From Maribacter sp. (GTDB taxonomy: Bacteria; Bacteroidota; Bacteroidia; Flavobacteriales; Flavobacteriaceae): a DNA stretch of 64,000 bases. This document shows positions 9,220 to 20,200 of the stretch, one piece after another. Under the pieces are notes generated by a model that was given only the letters and a program-made list of their open reading frames with translations, had not been told where the DNA came from and ran no database searches. Within the stretch, counting starts at the first letter, position 1, and the number at the start of each line of letters is the position of its first letter. Location: positions 25,365-89,364 of the forward strand of contig JAHENB010000002.1 of the NCBI GenBank assembly GCA_024643345.1, written 5' to 3'. A program made the position numbers and the translations under genes.

Positions 9220-10749
9220 ATGATTAAAAGTATCGAAAACATTGAATTGCAATATTTGACCATCAAAGACTATGAGGCTTTAAAGGATGCCATGGTCGAG
9301 GCTTATGCCACCATGCCGGAGGCCTACTGGAGGGAAGCACAAATCCGATCGTTGATCGAAAAATTTCCGGAAGGCCAAGTGGTCATCAAGATCAACAATC
9401 AAATTGCGGGTTGTGCCCTATCGATCATTGTCGATTATGATGAATTCAAGGATTCGCATACCTATAAAGAACTTACCGGTGATTATACCTTTGATACCCA
9501 TACCATGGAAGGCGATGTGCTCTATGGCATCGATATTTTCATAAAACCGGAGTACCGTGGCCTGCGATTGGGCCGCAGGCTCTACGATTATAGAAAGGAA
9601 TTGTGCGAACGCCTAAATTTAAGGGGCATCGCCTTTGGGGGAAGAATTCCCAATTATTATAAATATGCCAAAGAACTTTCTCCAAAAGAGTATATCGACA
9701 AGGTAAAGCGAAAGGAAATTCATGACCCCGTATTGAATTTTCAGATTTCGAACGATTTCCACCCGGCCAAAATTTTAAAGGGCTATCTCGAAGGCGATAA
9801 GGCCTCCAATGAATTTGCGGTCTTGTTGGAATGGGACAATATTTATTATGAAAAGAAGTCGAAAAGAGCGTCCGCCAAAAAGAAAATCATACGCCTGGGA
9901 TTGATCCAATGGCAAATGCGCTTGTATAAAGATCTGGAAGAACTGATGCAACAGGCCGAGTACTTCATTGATGCCGTATCGGGCTATCGTTCTGACTTTG
10001 CCCTGTTCCCCGAATTTTTCAATGCCCCATTAATGGCCGAAAACAACCATCTGCCCGAATCGGAAGCCATAAGGGAACTTGCGAAACATACTGCCAGTAT
10101 TGTCCAAAAATTTTCAGAACTCGCGATTTCATACAATATCAACGTGATTACGGGAAGTATGCCCGAAATAAAAAACGATCTGCTCTACAATGTGGGCTAT
10201 CTGTGCAAAAGGGATGGGACCATTGAAAGATATGAGAAGCTGCACGTAACGCCAGATGAGGCCAAAGTATGGGGCATGCAGGGAGGTAGCCAATTGAGAA
10301 CCTTCGATACGGATTGTGGTAAAATTGGGATTTTGATCTGTTACGATTCCGAATTTCCCGAATTGAGTCGATTGTTGGCCGATGAAGGCATGGACATCCT
10401 CTTCATACCCTTTTTGACCGATACGCAGAACGGTTACTCCAGAGTACGTTATTGCGCCCAAGCCAGGGCAATTGAAAACGAATGTTACGTGGCCATTGCG
10501 GGTAGTGTGGGCAATTTGCCCAAAGTGCATAATATGGATATTCAATTTGCCCAGGCCATGGTATTTACCCCCTGTGATTTTTCTTTTCCTGCCAATGGGG
10601 TCAAAGCTGAGGCGACCACCAATACCGAAATGATATTGATCGCTGATGTGGACATTGATTTATTGCGGGAACTCAATCAGTTTGGGAGCGTTCGAAACCT
10701 TAGGGATCGGAGAAAGGACATCTTTGAGCTGAAGAAGCGCGACAATTAA
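9220..10749 (+). CDS. Bifunctional GNAT acetyltransferase / carbon-nitrogen hydrolase
   Basis: A 509-residue cytosolic fusion. Residues about 1-200 are a GNAT domain with the acetyl-CoA-binding segment YRGLRLGRRLYDYRK. Residues about 225-500 form a nitrilase-superfamily domain with all three catalytic residues visible: Glu in LFPEFFNAP, Lys in YEKLHVTP and Cys in ILICYDSEFPE. Such enzymes cleave or form C-N bonds of amides or nitriles. Fused GNAT-nitrilase proteins are a known arrangement in Bacteroidota, but the substrate is not established from sequence. The start follows an A-rich leader and the GNAT domain begins at once. It follows the dikinase-like gene by 92 bases on the same strand. 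Confidence 0.88.
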   Translation: MIKSIENIELQYLTIKDYEALKDAMVEAYATMPEAYWREAQIRSLIEKFPEGQVVIKINNQIAGCALSIIVDYDEFKDSHTYKELTGDYTFDTHTMEGDVLYGIDIFIKPEYRGLRLGRRLYDYRKELCERLNLRGIAFGGRIPNYYKYAKELSPKEYIDKVKRKEIHDPVLNFQISNDFHPAKILKGYLEGDKASNEFAVLLEWDNIYYEKKSKRASAKKKIIRLGLIQWQMRLYKDLEELMQQAEYFIDAVSGYRSDFALFPEFFNAPLMAENNHLPESEAIRELAKHTASIVQKFSELAISYNINVITGSMPEIKNDLLYNVGYLCKRDGTIERYEKLHVTPDEAKVWGMQGGSQLRTFDTDCGKIGILICYDSEFPELSRLLADEGMDILFIPFLTDTQNGYSRVRYCAQARAIENECYVAIAGSVGNLPKVHNMDIQFAQAMVFTPCDFSFPANGVKAEATTNTEMILIADVDIDLLRELNQFGSVRNLRDRRKDIFELKKRDN

Positions 10750-10810
10750 GGAGCGGTTTGCGATACATGGCCATTTGGTTCAAGACCATAAATAATATTT
10801 TCCAAAATCG

Positions 10811-12067
10811 ATGAGAAAAGTCCTTAGCTATATATTACTCCTTACAATTTGCTCTGCTTTTGTGGCCAGTGAAGAGTATCCGATTGATGGGTACGGGCAT
10901 ACCGGCATAAAGCGATTGTTGCGTTTAGAGCGGATCCAAAGTGGGGAAATCAAGAACGCCACGGCCTTACCCCCTGGGGCAATGAAGACCTATGATGAAA
11001 TAAAGCTCAACCTGATCACGAGAACCGACAGTGCCGGTGCGCTCATGCAGATCGACCCCAATTTTCAAAAAGAGATCAATGGACTTTTCCGTGGACTTGA
11101 TAAAAGTTATTCACTTACCGTTTTAGACATTTCCGACGTCAACAACATCCGATATGCCGAACGCAACGAATCGGCCGGATACCAGCCGGGCAGTGTGGGT
11201 AAATTGGCGGTACTGACGGGTCTTTTTACACAATTGGCCAAAATATATCCCGACTCTTGGGAAAGCCGGACCGAATTATTGAGGAACCGTTCGGTGAAGG
11301 CTGGGGTTTGGGGGCTTACCGATGAACATACGGTCCCCATCTTCAACATTGAAAATAACACCTTGGTAAAACGCCAGGTCATTGCCAGCGATGTCTTTAC
11401 CTTATATGAATGGACGGATCACATGCTTTCCGTGAGCAACAATGGGGCCGCGAGTATCGTTTGGCGTGAGGTACTTTTGATGGCAGCCTTTGGAAAAGAC
11501 TATCCATCGCTCACCGAAGAACAGGCGCTCGAATATTTTAAAACGACCCCTAAAAAGGAATTGACCGATTTGGCCAACGATGTGGTAAACCTTCCTCTGA
11601 GAGAATTGGGCATTACCCCCGAGGAATGGCGTTTGGGCAGTTTTTTTACCAGAGGGGCCAATACCTATGTGGGCGATAAAGGGGGCAGCATTGGCACCCC
11701 ATCGGGCCTGATGAAGTTCTTGATACAATTGGAACAGGGAAAAGTGGTCGACACCGATAGTAGTCTGGAGATGAAACGCCTCATGTACATGACCGATCGT
11801 AGGATCAGATATGCACAGGCTCCGGCCTTAAAAGACGCGGCGGTATATTTCAAATCGGGGAGTCTGTACCAATGCGACCGGAGCAAAGGTGAAACTTGCG
11901 GGAAATATATGGGCAACGTGACCAATTATATGAATTCGGTCATTATCGTGGAACATCCCGACAACTGTACCTATCTGGTTGTTCTAATGACCAACGTGTT
12001 GCGGAAGAATTCGGCCAGCGATCATATGTATCTGGCAAGTAGGATCGATAATTTGATCAGGAAGTAA
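10811..12067 (+). CDS. Exported class A beta-lactamase-like serine hydrolase
   Basis: A 418-residue protein with signal sequence RKVLSYILLLTICSAFVAS. The three penicillin-binding-fold motifs are readable: SxxK as SVGK in PGSVGKLAVLTGLF, SxN as SNN in SVSNNGAASIV, and the KTG equivalent KSGS in VYFKSGSLYQ. It is predicted to act in the periplasm on peptidoglycan or on beta-lactams. It carries about 80 extra residues before the hydrolase domain compared with the usual 260-300-residue class A enzyme, so a housekeeping hydrolase is as likely as a lactamase. It faces the NTT-HEAT gene with three bases between stop codons. Confidence 0.8.
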   Translation: MRKVLSYILLLTICSAFVASEEYPIDGYGHTGIKRLLRLERIQSGEIKNATALPPGAMKTYDEIKLNLITRTDSAGALMQIDPNFQKEINGLFRGLDKSYSLTVLDISDVNNIRYAERNESAGYQPGSVGKLAVLTGLFTQLAKIYPDSWESRTELLRNRSVKAGVWGLTDEHTVPIFNIENNTLVKRQVIASDVFTLYEWTDHMLSVSNNGAASIVWREVLLMAAFGKDYPSLTEEQALEYFKTTPKKELTDLANDVVNLPLRELGITPEEWRLGSFFTRGANTYVGDKGGSIGTPSGLMKFLIQLEQGKVVDTDSSLEMKRLMYMTDRRIRYAQAPALKDAAVYFKSGSLYQCDRSKGETCGKYMGNVTNYMNSVIIVEHPDNCTYLVVLMTNVLRKNSASDHMYLASRIDNLIRK

Positions 12068-12070
12068 AGT

Positions 12071-14902
12071 TCATTTCTGAAGCTGGGGCAATATTTCCAT
12101 GGATCTAATCTGAATTTTTCGGTTTAGATCTTGATGGGCCTTTTCAAGTATGGGGACAAATTTTTTGTCTTTTGTTTGTTCGATAAGGTAGAGTACCGCC
12201 AGTTTTAGCTTGGTATCCTTCCGATCGAGCAGGGCACTGAAACATTCTTCTTCACTGTACACTTTTAGGTTGAGCTTTTTTATTTTTTCTTCCGAGAACA
12301 TATCCAATAAAATAGATTCTGCAACGGGGATAAGCTCTTTTTTTAATTGATTATTCAGAATATTGTCAAGAAATTCGATGGCATGGATACGTTGTTCTTC
12401 TTTGCCATAGAGAATCGAATTAAGAATGGGATCAATATCATTTGGCGGATACTTAATGCCCAAAAATTTAAAGATTCGTTGTAACTGTCTGTCCAGTCGC
12501 TGTTCCAATAAATGAATCAAGCCACGCCTGGCTTCCCCCACTTCGGTTGTTTCGGGATCTTGTGTGTTTTTTTTATATTGGATCACGATTTGTGAATGGA
12601 TCACTGAAAGTGTATTTTGATATAATTGACATTCATCCAACACCTTGTCGATTACAAATCTATCCTTGATCTTTAAATGGGTATACTTCCATTTTAGCCT
12701 TTTGATCGCATCGATGGCCTCCATTTTAACCAAGTGCTCGGTACCATCGGTTAAATTGACCAATGCATTGATTGCTTTTTGGGAAGCAAATTTTTCGATT
12801 ACCAAAATAGAAAATGCCGCATCTTCTATATCAATGGTTTCAGATTTTATCTTTTCCGACAAAATTTTGAGAATGGGCTCTCCATAATTAAAAAGAGCAT
12901 CAATGGCGGTTTGCCTTGATTCTTTTTTCGATAATTCTGCAATAATTAAATCGATGAATTGGGAATCCAAAGAATTGGAAGCGCTGAGTAAAGCAGCATT
13001 CAATAATTCTGGATCTTCGGAACTAAGATATTGTTTGATCACAAAATAAAATCCCTCCACCTTGGCATTTCCAACCGCTTCAATTATGGCCCTTGCTTTA
13101 TTCCTCTTGTCTTCCTTTGAAGTCAAATTACCTAATTGTTGCAGCGCAAATTCAATTTTGTTTTCAAGGTTAAAACGATGCTGCAATTTTTTGTTGTTCC
13201 TCAATTCCAAGGAGAGGCCTATGAGCGCTGCATTTGCAATTGTATTGTCTTCGCTGTTGAGATATTTATTGAACAGATCAACCGTATCGTTTTTATGATT
13301 TTTAAGGATATACCTGTAGGCAGCGGTTGTCACTTCCTGATCTTTATCAAAAATCATCATTTCGATTTGTTCACAAAGATTATGGGTCTTTAAAAAGTAT
13401 AAATTTTCAATTGCCAAGGCCCTTACTTTTGCAGATTGATGGGTTAACAATCGCTTAATTGGATGGAAAAAGCGTTCATCATTTACCGTCAAAGTCTGTT
13501 GGAGCATATGAAGTATTTGCCCTTCCTCCCCATTTTCAAATACTCCTTTAACAGTATCGATGATGGAGGTTACCGGTATCTGTTTGCGAACTGTTTTTTC
13601 TTTTTTGGCATCATGGTATTCCAATAAATTTTTGAAGGCCACTATATATTCTTGTCTCAGATGATAAATAAAATAAAGCCAAACCGAAATTAAGGCTATA
13701 ATGATCAAGCTGATGTAAGTTGAAGAAATGTCGAGTCCATTTATAAAAAATATCAGAATAAGGCCCGCTAGACCCGTTGCGATACTATCTATCACGACAT
13801 CGGTAAAGGTTTTGGTTTTCTTTTTTGTTTCAATGGGAATGGGGATCGAAAGTAATTCGGTAGCTGCTTTATTGACGGACTGTTTTAAACTTCCATCGAC
13901 CAATTTTATGAATACAATTACCCAGAGTTGGGGTAGAAACAGCAATAGAAAGGAACCAAAAAGTATTCCGGAAGGCAGCCATAGCAATGATTTGCCGACA
14001 CCGAATGTTCCAACTATCTTTTTGGTTAGAAATAATTGAATCAATAAAGAAATTACGCTCAGCGTTGAAAACCAGAAACCAAAGAAAGATGCCAGCTCCT
14101 CAGGGTCTTCAATGATTCGGGAGGCATAATCACTATATTGATAATCAACCAGTTTGGCCACAAGAACACTTATTCCAATCACGATCGCAATCAGGGAGAG
14201 CAATTTGGACTGTTTGATCAATTTGAAAGAAGAATCTCCCTTTGCGTCCGAGCGTAGTGAAACTTGAAAAGTATTCAGTTTTAATACCTCATTTTTCCAA
14301 ATATACCGTGTCAGGGGTAAACAGCCAGTCAATAAAAATGCAGCGACAAATAATAGATTTTCGGCTTGAAGGGCACTTGAAAGGAGCGAGGTCAAATAAC
14401 CTCCAAAAATACCTCCTGCTATGGCACCGGCACCAATAAAACCAAATACACGCTTGGCTTCCCTGACATTGTAGACCAAGTTGGCCAAAATCCAAAATTG
14501 AGAAGCGGTCAAGAGTCCAAAGATAGCGACCCAAATATAGGGGATGTATAGGAGCAAACCCTTTGCAATGCCCAGGTTAAAGGCAATCCCAAAAACCACC
14601 AATGAAATAATGGAACCTAAAAGCGTGTTTTCAATAATCTTATTTAAACTATATTTTTCCAAAGCCTTATTGTAAAAATAAGATCCTATTATGGCCATTG
14701 CAGCGGTTAACACATATCCTACAGGTAAGGCATCCGATGATAATTCGTATAGAAATAATGAGTTAATGGTAGGTTTTACAATGAGCAGGGTGGTGATCAG
14801 CAAAAAAATATTGAGTTGCAGGAAGAGCGTTTTTTTTAATTCTTCTTCCTTCAAATCAAAAACCTTTAGGATATATTTTTTAAGCGTTAGGTTTATTGGC
14901 AT
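12071..14902 (-). CDS. NTT/ATP-ADP translocase-like transporter fused to HEAT-like repeats
   Basis: A 943-residue protein. Residues about 20-425 form roughly a dozen transmembrane helices of the NTT/ATP-ADP translocase type within the MFS superfamily; readable segments include LLIVKPTINSLFLYELSS, VFGFIGAGAIAGGIFGGYL and SVNKAATELLSIPIP. Residues about 430-940 are soluble and consist of helical HEAT-like repeats, with recurring pieces such as SAKVRALAIENLY, DNTIANAALIGLSLE and SRQTAIDALFNYG. NTT-HEAT fusions in free-living bacteria have been described; their substrate is generally unknown, and nucleotide exchange should not be assumed. The gene looks more A+T-rich by eye than its neighbours. 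It lies between two serine hydrolases. Confidence 0.8.
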   Translation of the reverse strand: MPINLTLKKYILKVFDLKEEELKKTLFLQLNIFLLITTLLIVKPTINSLFLYELSSDALPVGYVLTAAMAIIGSYFYNKALEKYSLNKIIENTLLGSIISLVVFGIAFNLGIAKGLLLYIPYIWVAIFGLLTASQFWILANLVYNVREAKRVFGFIGAGAIAGGIFGGYLTSLLSSALQAENLLFVAAFLLTGCLPLTRYIWKNEVLKLNTFQVSLRSDAKGDSSFKLIKQSKLLSLIAIVIGISVLVAKLVDYQYSDYASRIIEDPEELASFFGFWFSTLSVISLLIQLFLTKKIVGTFGVGKSLLWLPSGILFGSFLLLFLPQLWVIVFIKLVDGSLKQSVNKAATELLSIPIPIETKKKTKTFTDVVIDSIATGLAGLILIFFINGLDISSTYISLIIIALISVWLYFIYHLRQEYIVAFKNLLEYHDAKKEKTVRKQIPVTSIIDTVKGVFENGEEGQILHMLQQTLTVNDERFFHPIKRLLTHQSAKVRALAIENLYFLKTHNLCEQIEMMIFDKDQEVTTAAYRYILKNHKNDTVDLFNKYLNSEDNTIANAALIGLSLELRNNKKLQHRFNLENKIEFALQQLGNLTSKEDKRNKARAIIEAVGNAKVEGFYFVIKQYLSSEDPELLNAALLSASNSLDSQFIDLIIAELSKKESRQTAIDALFNYGEPILKILSEKIKSETIDIEDAAFSILVIEKFASQKAINALVNLTDGTEHLVKMEAIDAIKRLKWKYTHLKIKDRFVIDKVLDECQLYQNTLSVIHSQIVIQYKKNTQDPETTEVGEARRGLIHLLEQRLDRQLQRIFKFLGIKYPPNDIDPILNSILYGKEEQRIHAIEFLDNILNNQLKKELIPVAESILLDMFSEEKIKKLNLKVYSEEECFSALLDRKDTKLKLAVLYLIEQTKDKKFVPILEKAHQDLNRKIQIRSMEILPQLQK

Positions 14903-15052
14903 TCTGAGTAGATTATCTATTCGCCCTATATTAAGAGCGCTACAAATATGGAATTACGTTTAGAATTAGGACGCCAAGTTAAGGCAGAATCTTTATATAA
15001 GATTTCATAATCAGCTATCAATTTCAATTTGATGGGAGAATAAGTGAATACA

Positions 15053-15079
15053 ATAAGGAGATTCAATAAATCTCCTTAT
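15053..15079 (-). terminator. 11-bp hairpin downstream of the second serine hydrolase
   Basis: ATAAGGAGATT (15053-15063) pairs perfectly with AATCTCCTTAT (15069-15079) around a five-base loop. It lies 50 bases after the stop of the gene at 15130-16047. The following minus-strand sequence is only moderately T-rich, so termination is plausible rather than clear. The rest of the 227-base gap 14903-15129 is A+T-rich and shows nothing else. Confidence 0.45.
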
Positions 15080-15129
15080 AATGCAGATAAAATTTAGATG
15101 ATTTTTCCTTTTCCGGTTCAATAGGTATG

Positions 15130-16047
15130 CTAGTTGAAACTCAATAAGGGATATTTTTGTAAAACTTTTTCAACCGGTTTGATTAAATCCCTAATGATCT
15201 GTTCGCCTTTGGCATCGTCGATGAGTGCAACAACGATATAACGTCTGCCAGGTTCTTTCCCCCAAACCAGAATCGAATCGGAATGGAAGGTCCTCCAGGA
15301 ACCAGATTTTCTGAACAATCGGGCATTGGGCGCGATCTGATCCAAAGTGTTCACAAATTTGTGGTGCAGCTCGGGGTTCTCCATAATCGCCAACATTTCT
15401 TTCGAGCGATTTTCATTGACCAATCTGCCATTGGCCAACAAATAATAATAGCGGCACACCTGGTTCACCGTCGCGGCATGGCTCAGGTTTTTCAAGGGTT
15501 CTCTATTGGTGTCACCACCAGAACCGTAACGTTTGCCTACCCATAGGCCACCCCCTTTATGCTCATCGTAAAATTCATATTTCTTGTCGGTCATGACCGC
15601 TTCTATTTTATCGTAACCTACCCTATCGATCATGCGGGTCGAGGCTTGGTTGTCGGACTTGCTGATCATGAGGCGCATGTCTGCTTTGACATCCGTGGTT
15701 TCCACAAGTTCCCCCTTTTCAATGGCATCCATCGCAGCCAATAAAATAGCGATTTTGGGTAGGCTTGCGGCATACATCATATCGTTCCCGTTCACATTGG
15801 CGAACCGAACGTTCAGAGGATCGCTCAAGTCCACGATTCCCACGGCCATTTTCTTCTGTGCAATCAATTTTTTCCATTGGGGATGCTGGTTCAATTCCTT
15901 CTCGAATTTCAGTTGCAGGTTTTGGTCTGCCAAGGATCGCAATGGCCTAATTTGGGAATCCGAGATTTCAATAGGCAGTTTATCTTGGCCCATAACTTGG
16001 GATGCAATTAAGAATAACAGCGAAATGGTCGTAAAGATATTTTTCAT
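15130..16047 (-). CDS. Class A beta-lactamase-like serine hydrolase (second copy type)
   Basis: A 305-residue protein with signal sequence KNIFTTISLLFLIASQVMGQ, so periplasmic or exported. The active-site motifs are SLPK in AASLPKIAILLAAMDAIEKGE (SxxK; nucleophile Ser), SDN in MISKSDNQAST (matching the class A SDN loop exactly) and KSGS in LFRKSGSWRTFHSD (KTG equivalent). Length and motif spacing fit class A beta-lactamases or the related Beta-lactamase2 hydrolases. The Glu of the omega loop (ExxLN) is not obvious to me, so lactamase activity is not claimed. The upstream 250 bases (16048-16298) hold no feature I can support. Confidence 0.78.
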   Translation of the reverse strand: MKNIFTTISLLFLIASQVMGQDKLPIEISDSQIRPLRSLADQNLQLKFEKELNQHPQWKKLIAQKKMAVGIVDLSDPLNVRFANVNGNDMMYAASLPKIAILLAAMDAIEKGELVETTDVKADMRLMISKSDNQASTRMIDRVGYDKIEAVMTDKKYEFYDEHKGGGLWVGKRYGSGGDTNREPLKNLSHAATVNQVCRYYYLLANGRLVNENRSKEMLAIMENPELHHKFVNTLDQIAPNARLFRKSGSWRTFHSDSILVWGKEPGRRYIVVALIDDAKGEQIIRDLIKPVEKVLQKYPLLSFN

Positions 16048-16298
16048 GGTTGTGCGCGCCTATATCATCTAATAACTGTAATATGGGTAAAATTATTATA
16101 TAAAAGGATTCCTGCGCTGTTAATTTTTTCTTGGCTAAATTATTGGATAAAGCCAATAAAAATCAAGGATCTGCTATAAACGATGAGCCGAAGATGTTAA
16201 AATTGCATCAAAAGGTTCAAGTGAAGCTCAATTTTCATGACGGCCAGGGGTTAAATGGCATCGTTTAAACCATGCTTTCCCATCTTTTGGCACCTCGT

Positions 16299-16982
16299 TT
16301 AAACGGCCCTTTGTACCACCTCAAAAACCTTGCCGCCGTCACATTTAAGAGTTTTGGACGGGAACTTGAGGATCAGGGCATAGTCGTGGGTTGCCATCAA
16401 AATGGTGCGCCCGGATTTGTTGATGTCTTGAAGTACCTTCATGACCTCTACACTGGTCTGGGGATCTAGGTTCCCGGTCGGTTCATCGGCAAGAATGAGT
16501 TCCGGGTCATTGAGCAATGCCCTTGCAATAGCGATCCGCTGTTGTTCCCCTCCTGATAGTTCATGGGGAAACTTGAAGCCTTTGGTCTTCATGCCCACCT
16601 TATCGAGTACATTCTCGATCCTGGCATTCATCTTTGCGGGATCGCTCCAACCGGTAGCGCGCAAGACGAAAAGCAGGTTGTTGTTGACGTTCCGATCGGG
16701 AAGCAACTTAAAATCCTGAAATACGATACCGAGCTTTCTTCTGAGGAAGGGAATCTCTTTTTCTTCCAATTTTTTAAGATCGAAATCTACAATGTTTCCA
16801 TCCCCTTGCCTTAAGGGGATGTCGCCATATAAAGTTTTCATAAAACTGCTTTTCCCACTTCCCGTTTTACCGATCAGGTATACGAATTCCCCCTTTTTGA
16901 TTTCAACGCTGACCCCTTTGAGTATCAGGCTTTCCTTTTGAAAAATGGCCGCATCTTTAAAGGCCAATATGGTTTCTGACAT
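16299..16982 (-). CDS. ftsE: Cell division ATP-binding protein FtsE
   Basis: The ATPase of the FtsEX complex, which links the divisome to periplasmic cell-wall hydrolases. The 227-residue protein has the ABC motifs in order: Walker A GKTGSGKSS (about residues 37-45), LSGGEQQRIAIARALL signature, Walker B LILADEPTGNLD and switch His in MATHDY. The start at 16982 gives MSETILAFKDAAIFQ; the frame is open to 17021, which would add 13 unconserved residues. ftsX is not adjacent, which is common in Bacteroidota. It is divergent from the large TPR gene. Confidence 0.92.
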   Translation of the reverse strand: MSETILAFKDAAIFQKESLILKGVSVEIKKGEFVYLIGKTGSGKSSFMKTLYGDIPLRQGDGNIVDFDLKKLEEKEIPFLRRKLGIVFQDFKLLPDRNVNNNLLFVLRATGWSDPAKMNARIENVLDKVGMKTKGFKFPHELSGGEQQRIAIARALLNDPELILADEPTGNLDPQTSVEVMKVLQDINKSGRTILMATHDYALILKFPSKTLKCDGGKVFEVVQRAV

Positions 16983-17240
16983 AATTAAAAAGGTATTCGG
17001 TTTTCGATTTCGGTTGTGCATACCTCCACCGGATTTTCCGACTGCAAATCCATAAAAACACCCCTTGGGACGATTTCCGTTTTGCTCAGATACACGCTAA
17101 TTTTTGTTGATATAAAAGTAATAAGTTACAATGGATAACAGATGGCCCTTGGCCGAATTCTTTTTCCTTTGTATTTCGCTGCCATATACTTTGGTGAAGA
17201 TTTCAACGTTATTAGCAATGATAACAGGTTAGAGAACGCT

Positions 17241-20200
17241 ATGTTAAACAAATTGACTGCATTTTTCCCCATATTTCTGGGGATGGTTTTTATCGGATTG
17301 GCCCAGGAAACCAGAATTTATACCCACGACGACAAAGATTATCAGGATGCCTTGGCGCTGTACAACAACGAACAGTACCAAGCCGCACAATCCATTTTTG
17401 GCCGTGTCAAGAACAAAACCGATAATTTGGAGATCAGGGCCAATAGTGCCTATTATGAGGCGAACGCTGCCGTGCGCTTGAACCAATTGGGCGCCGACCG
17501 ATTGATGGAAGACTTTGTGGAAAAATATCCCACATCCACCAAACGCAATTCTGCCTTCGCCGACGTTGCGGAGTATTATTTTGAAACGGGAAAATATCCT
17601 TATGCCCTGAAATGGTATAACAAAGTAGATCAGAATGCCCTCTCCCGCAAGGAAATGGATAAGTTCAACTTCAACTATGGTTACTCCCTTTTTTCCTCCG
17701 GGAAGCAAAAAGAAGCCGAGCGCTATCTCGAAAAGACAAGCGACTCACCAATTTATGGATCACAGGCCAAATACTATTTGGGCTATATCGCTTATCAGCA
17801 AGACGACTATGAAGGAGCCAACCAAAGATTCGACCAAATTACCGATCCTGAGCTACTGGAGGAAAAACTAAGTTATTATCAGGCCGATATGAACTTTAAA
17901 CTCGGCAAATTCGAAGAGGCCATCACCTTGGCCAAACAACAAATCCCCAAATCGGATCGGACCGAAAAGTCGGAACTCAATAAAATCATTGGGGAGAGTT
18001 ATTTTAATCTGCAACAGTATGCCAATGCGATTCCCTACCTAGAGGAATACAAGGGGAAAAGGGGTAAATGGAGCAATACCGATTATTACCTCTTGGGGTA
18101 CTGTTATTACAAACAGGGCGATTTTGCCAATGCCATACAACAGTTCAACAAAATCATCGGCGGCACCAATAGCGTGGCACAAAATGCCTACTATCATTTG
18201 GCGGAGTGCTATCTGAAATTGGATAAAAAACAAGAAGCGCTGAACGCCTTTAGAAATGCATCGCAAATGGATTTTTCTGCAGATATCCAAAAAGACGCCC
18301 TGCTCAACTATGCGCGATTGAGCTATGAAATCGGTAACGCATACGAGCCGGTGCCCCAAGTAATCACCGACTACCTCGATAGGTATCCCAATGATTCCTA
18401 CGCCTCCGAAATGCAGGTCCTTTTGGTCGATTCCTATATTACCTCCAAAAACTTTCAAGGGGCGATGACCTTGTTGGAAAAGAACCGCAATTTCGCTAGT
18501 AAATCGACCTATCAGAAAGTCGCTTTTTATCGAGGGGTCGAACTTTTCATCGATGGTGACTATGAGGCCGCTGTGGAGACATTTAAAAAATCCCTGGATA
18601 ACGCCGAAGATCAGCTATTTAAAGCTCGAGCGAGTTATTGGAAGGGAGAATCGGAATATTTGCTCAATCGATTCGACCAAGCCCTGACCGATTTCCTTCA
18701 ATTCAAACAAAATGCTACAGCAAAGATCACGTCAGAATCAAAAGAAATAGATTACAATCTGGCCTATACCTATTTCAAGAAAAGGGATTATCCCAATGCC
18801 ATTTCTTACTTCAATACTTTTGCCGAATCGCGTACAGGGGATATTCAAAAACTGCACGACGCCTATTTGCGAATGGGCGACAGTTATTTTGTGACCAGTA
18901 AGTACTGGCCCGCCATAGAAACGTATAACAAGGCCTTGGCTTTGACCGGTCCCGAAAAAGACTATGCGGCTTATCAAAAAGCCATGAGCTATGGCTTTGT
19001 AGACCGGCGCGACAGTAAAATAGAGGAATTGGAGCGTTTCGTCTCGGCCTATCCAAAATCTACACTAAAAGACGATGCCTTATATGAATTGGGCAATACC
19101 TACATCGCCATCGGCAAGGAACAACAGGGCCTGGAAACCTATGATCTCTTGATTTCAGAATTTAAGGGCAGTTCGTTGGTGCCCCAAGCCATGATGCGAC
19201 AAGGTCTGGTTCATTATAACGGAAATAGAAACGATCAGGCCTTGGCGAAGTTCAAAAGCGTGGTTCGTGATTTTCCCAATAGTCAGGAAGCCGTTCAGGC
19301 CGTGGCCACGGCGAAATTGATCTATGTTGATTTGGGAAGGGTCGACGAATATGCCGCATGGGTGAAAAACCTTGATTTTGTTGAGGTAAGCGATGTTGAA
19401 TTGGATAATGCGACCTTCGAATCTGCCGATAAACAAAATATGGAGGGCAGGAAAGATGCTGCCATTAAAGGGTATGAAAATTATATCAAGCAATTCCCAA
19501 ATGGCAGCAATGCCCTAAAAGCCAATTTTAATCTGGCACAACTCTATTTTGGCAAGGGCCAAAATGACAAAGCCCTGCCCTATTATAAATATGTTGCCGA
19601 CAAGGGGGGGAGTGAATACGCCGAACAGTCACTTACCAGGGTCTGTGAGATTTATATCGGACAAAAGGATTACGATTTGGCCATTCCATATTTGGAACAA
19701 TTGGAAATCCGAGCCGACATAACACAAAATAGGGTATTTGCCCAGTCGAATTTGATGAAGGGATATTATCAGAGAAAGAATTATGACCAAACCCTGATCT
19801 ATGCGTCCAAAGTATTGGCCTCCCCAAGTATTGATGACCGAATCAAAAGCGATGCCCACATCATGATAGCACGTTCCGCCATCGCCACCAACGATGAGGC
19901 CAAAGCCAAAGCCGCTTACACGGAAGTGCTTAAAATTGCCAACGGGGAAACCGCTGCTGAAGCGCTTTATTATGATGCCTATTTTAAGAATAAAGAGGGT
20001 AACCACGAATCCTCGAATACCGCTGTCCAAAAATTGGCCAAAGACTATGCGGTATATAAGGAGTGGGGCGGAAAGGGCCTCATCATTATGGCCAAAAACT
20101 TTTATGCCTTGGGCGATGCCTATCAAGCCACCTATATTTTGGAGAGTGTCACGGTCAACTTTGGCCAATTCCCTGAAATTGTGGCCGAGGCCAAGGGCGA

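Noticed and set aside
16261..16304. Repeated TCGTTTAAAC near the end of ftsE (16261-16270 and 16295-16304)
   Set aside because: Two short copies only, one of them in coding sequence; no sign of an operator, attachment site or terminator.
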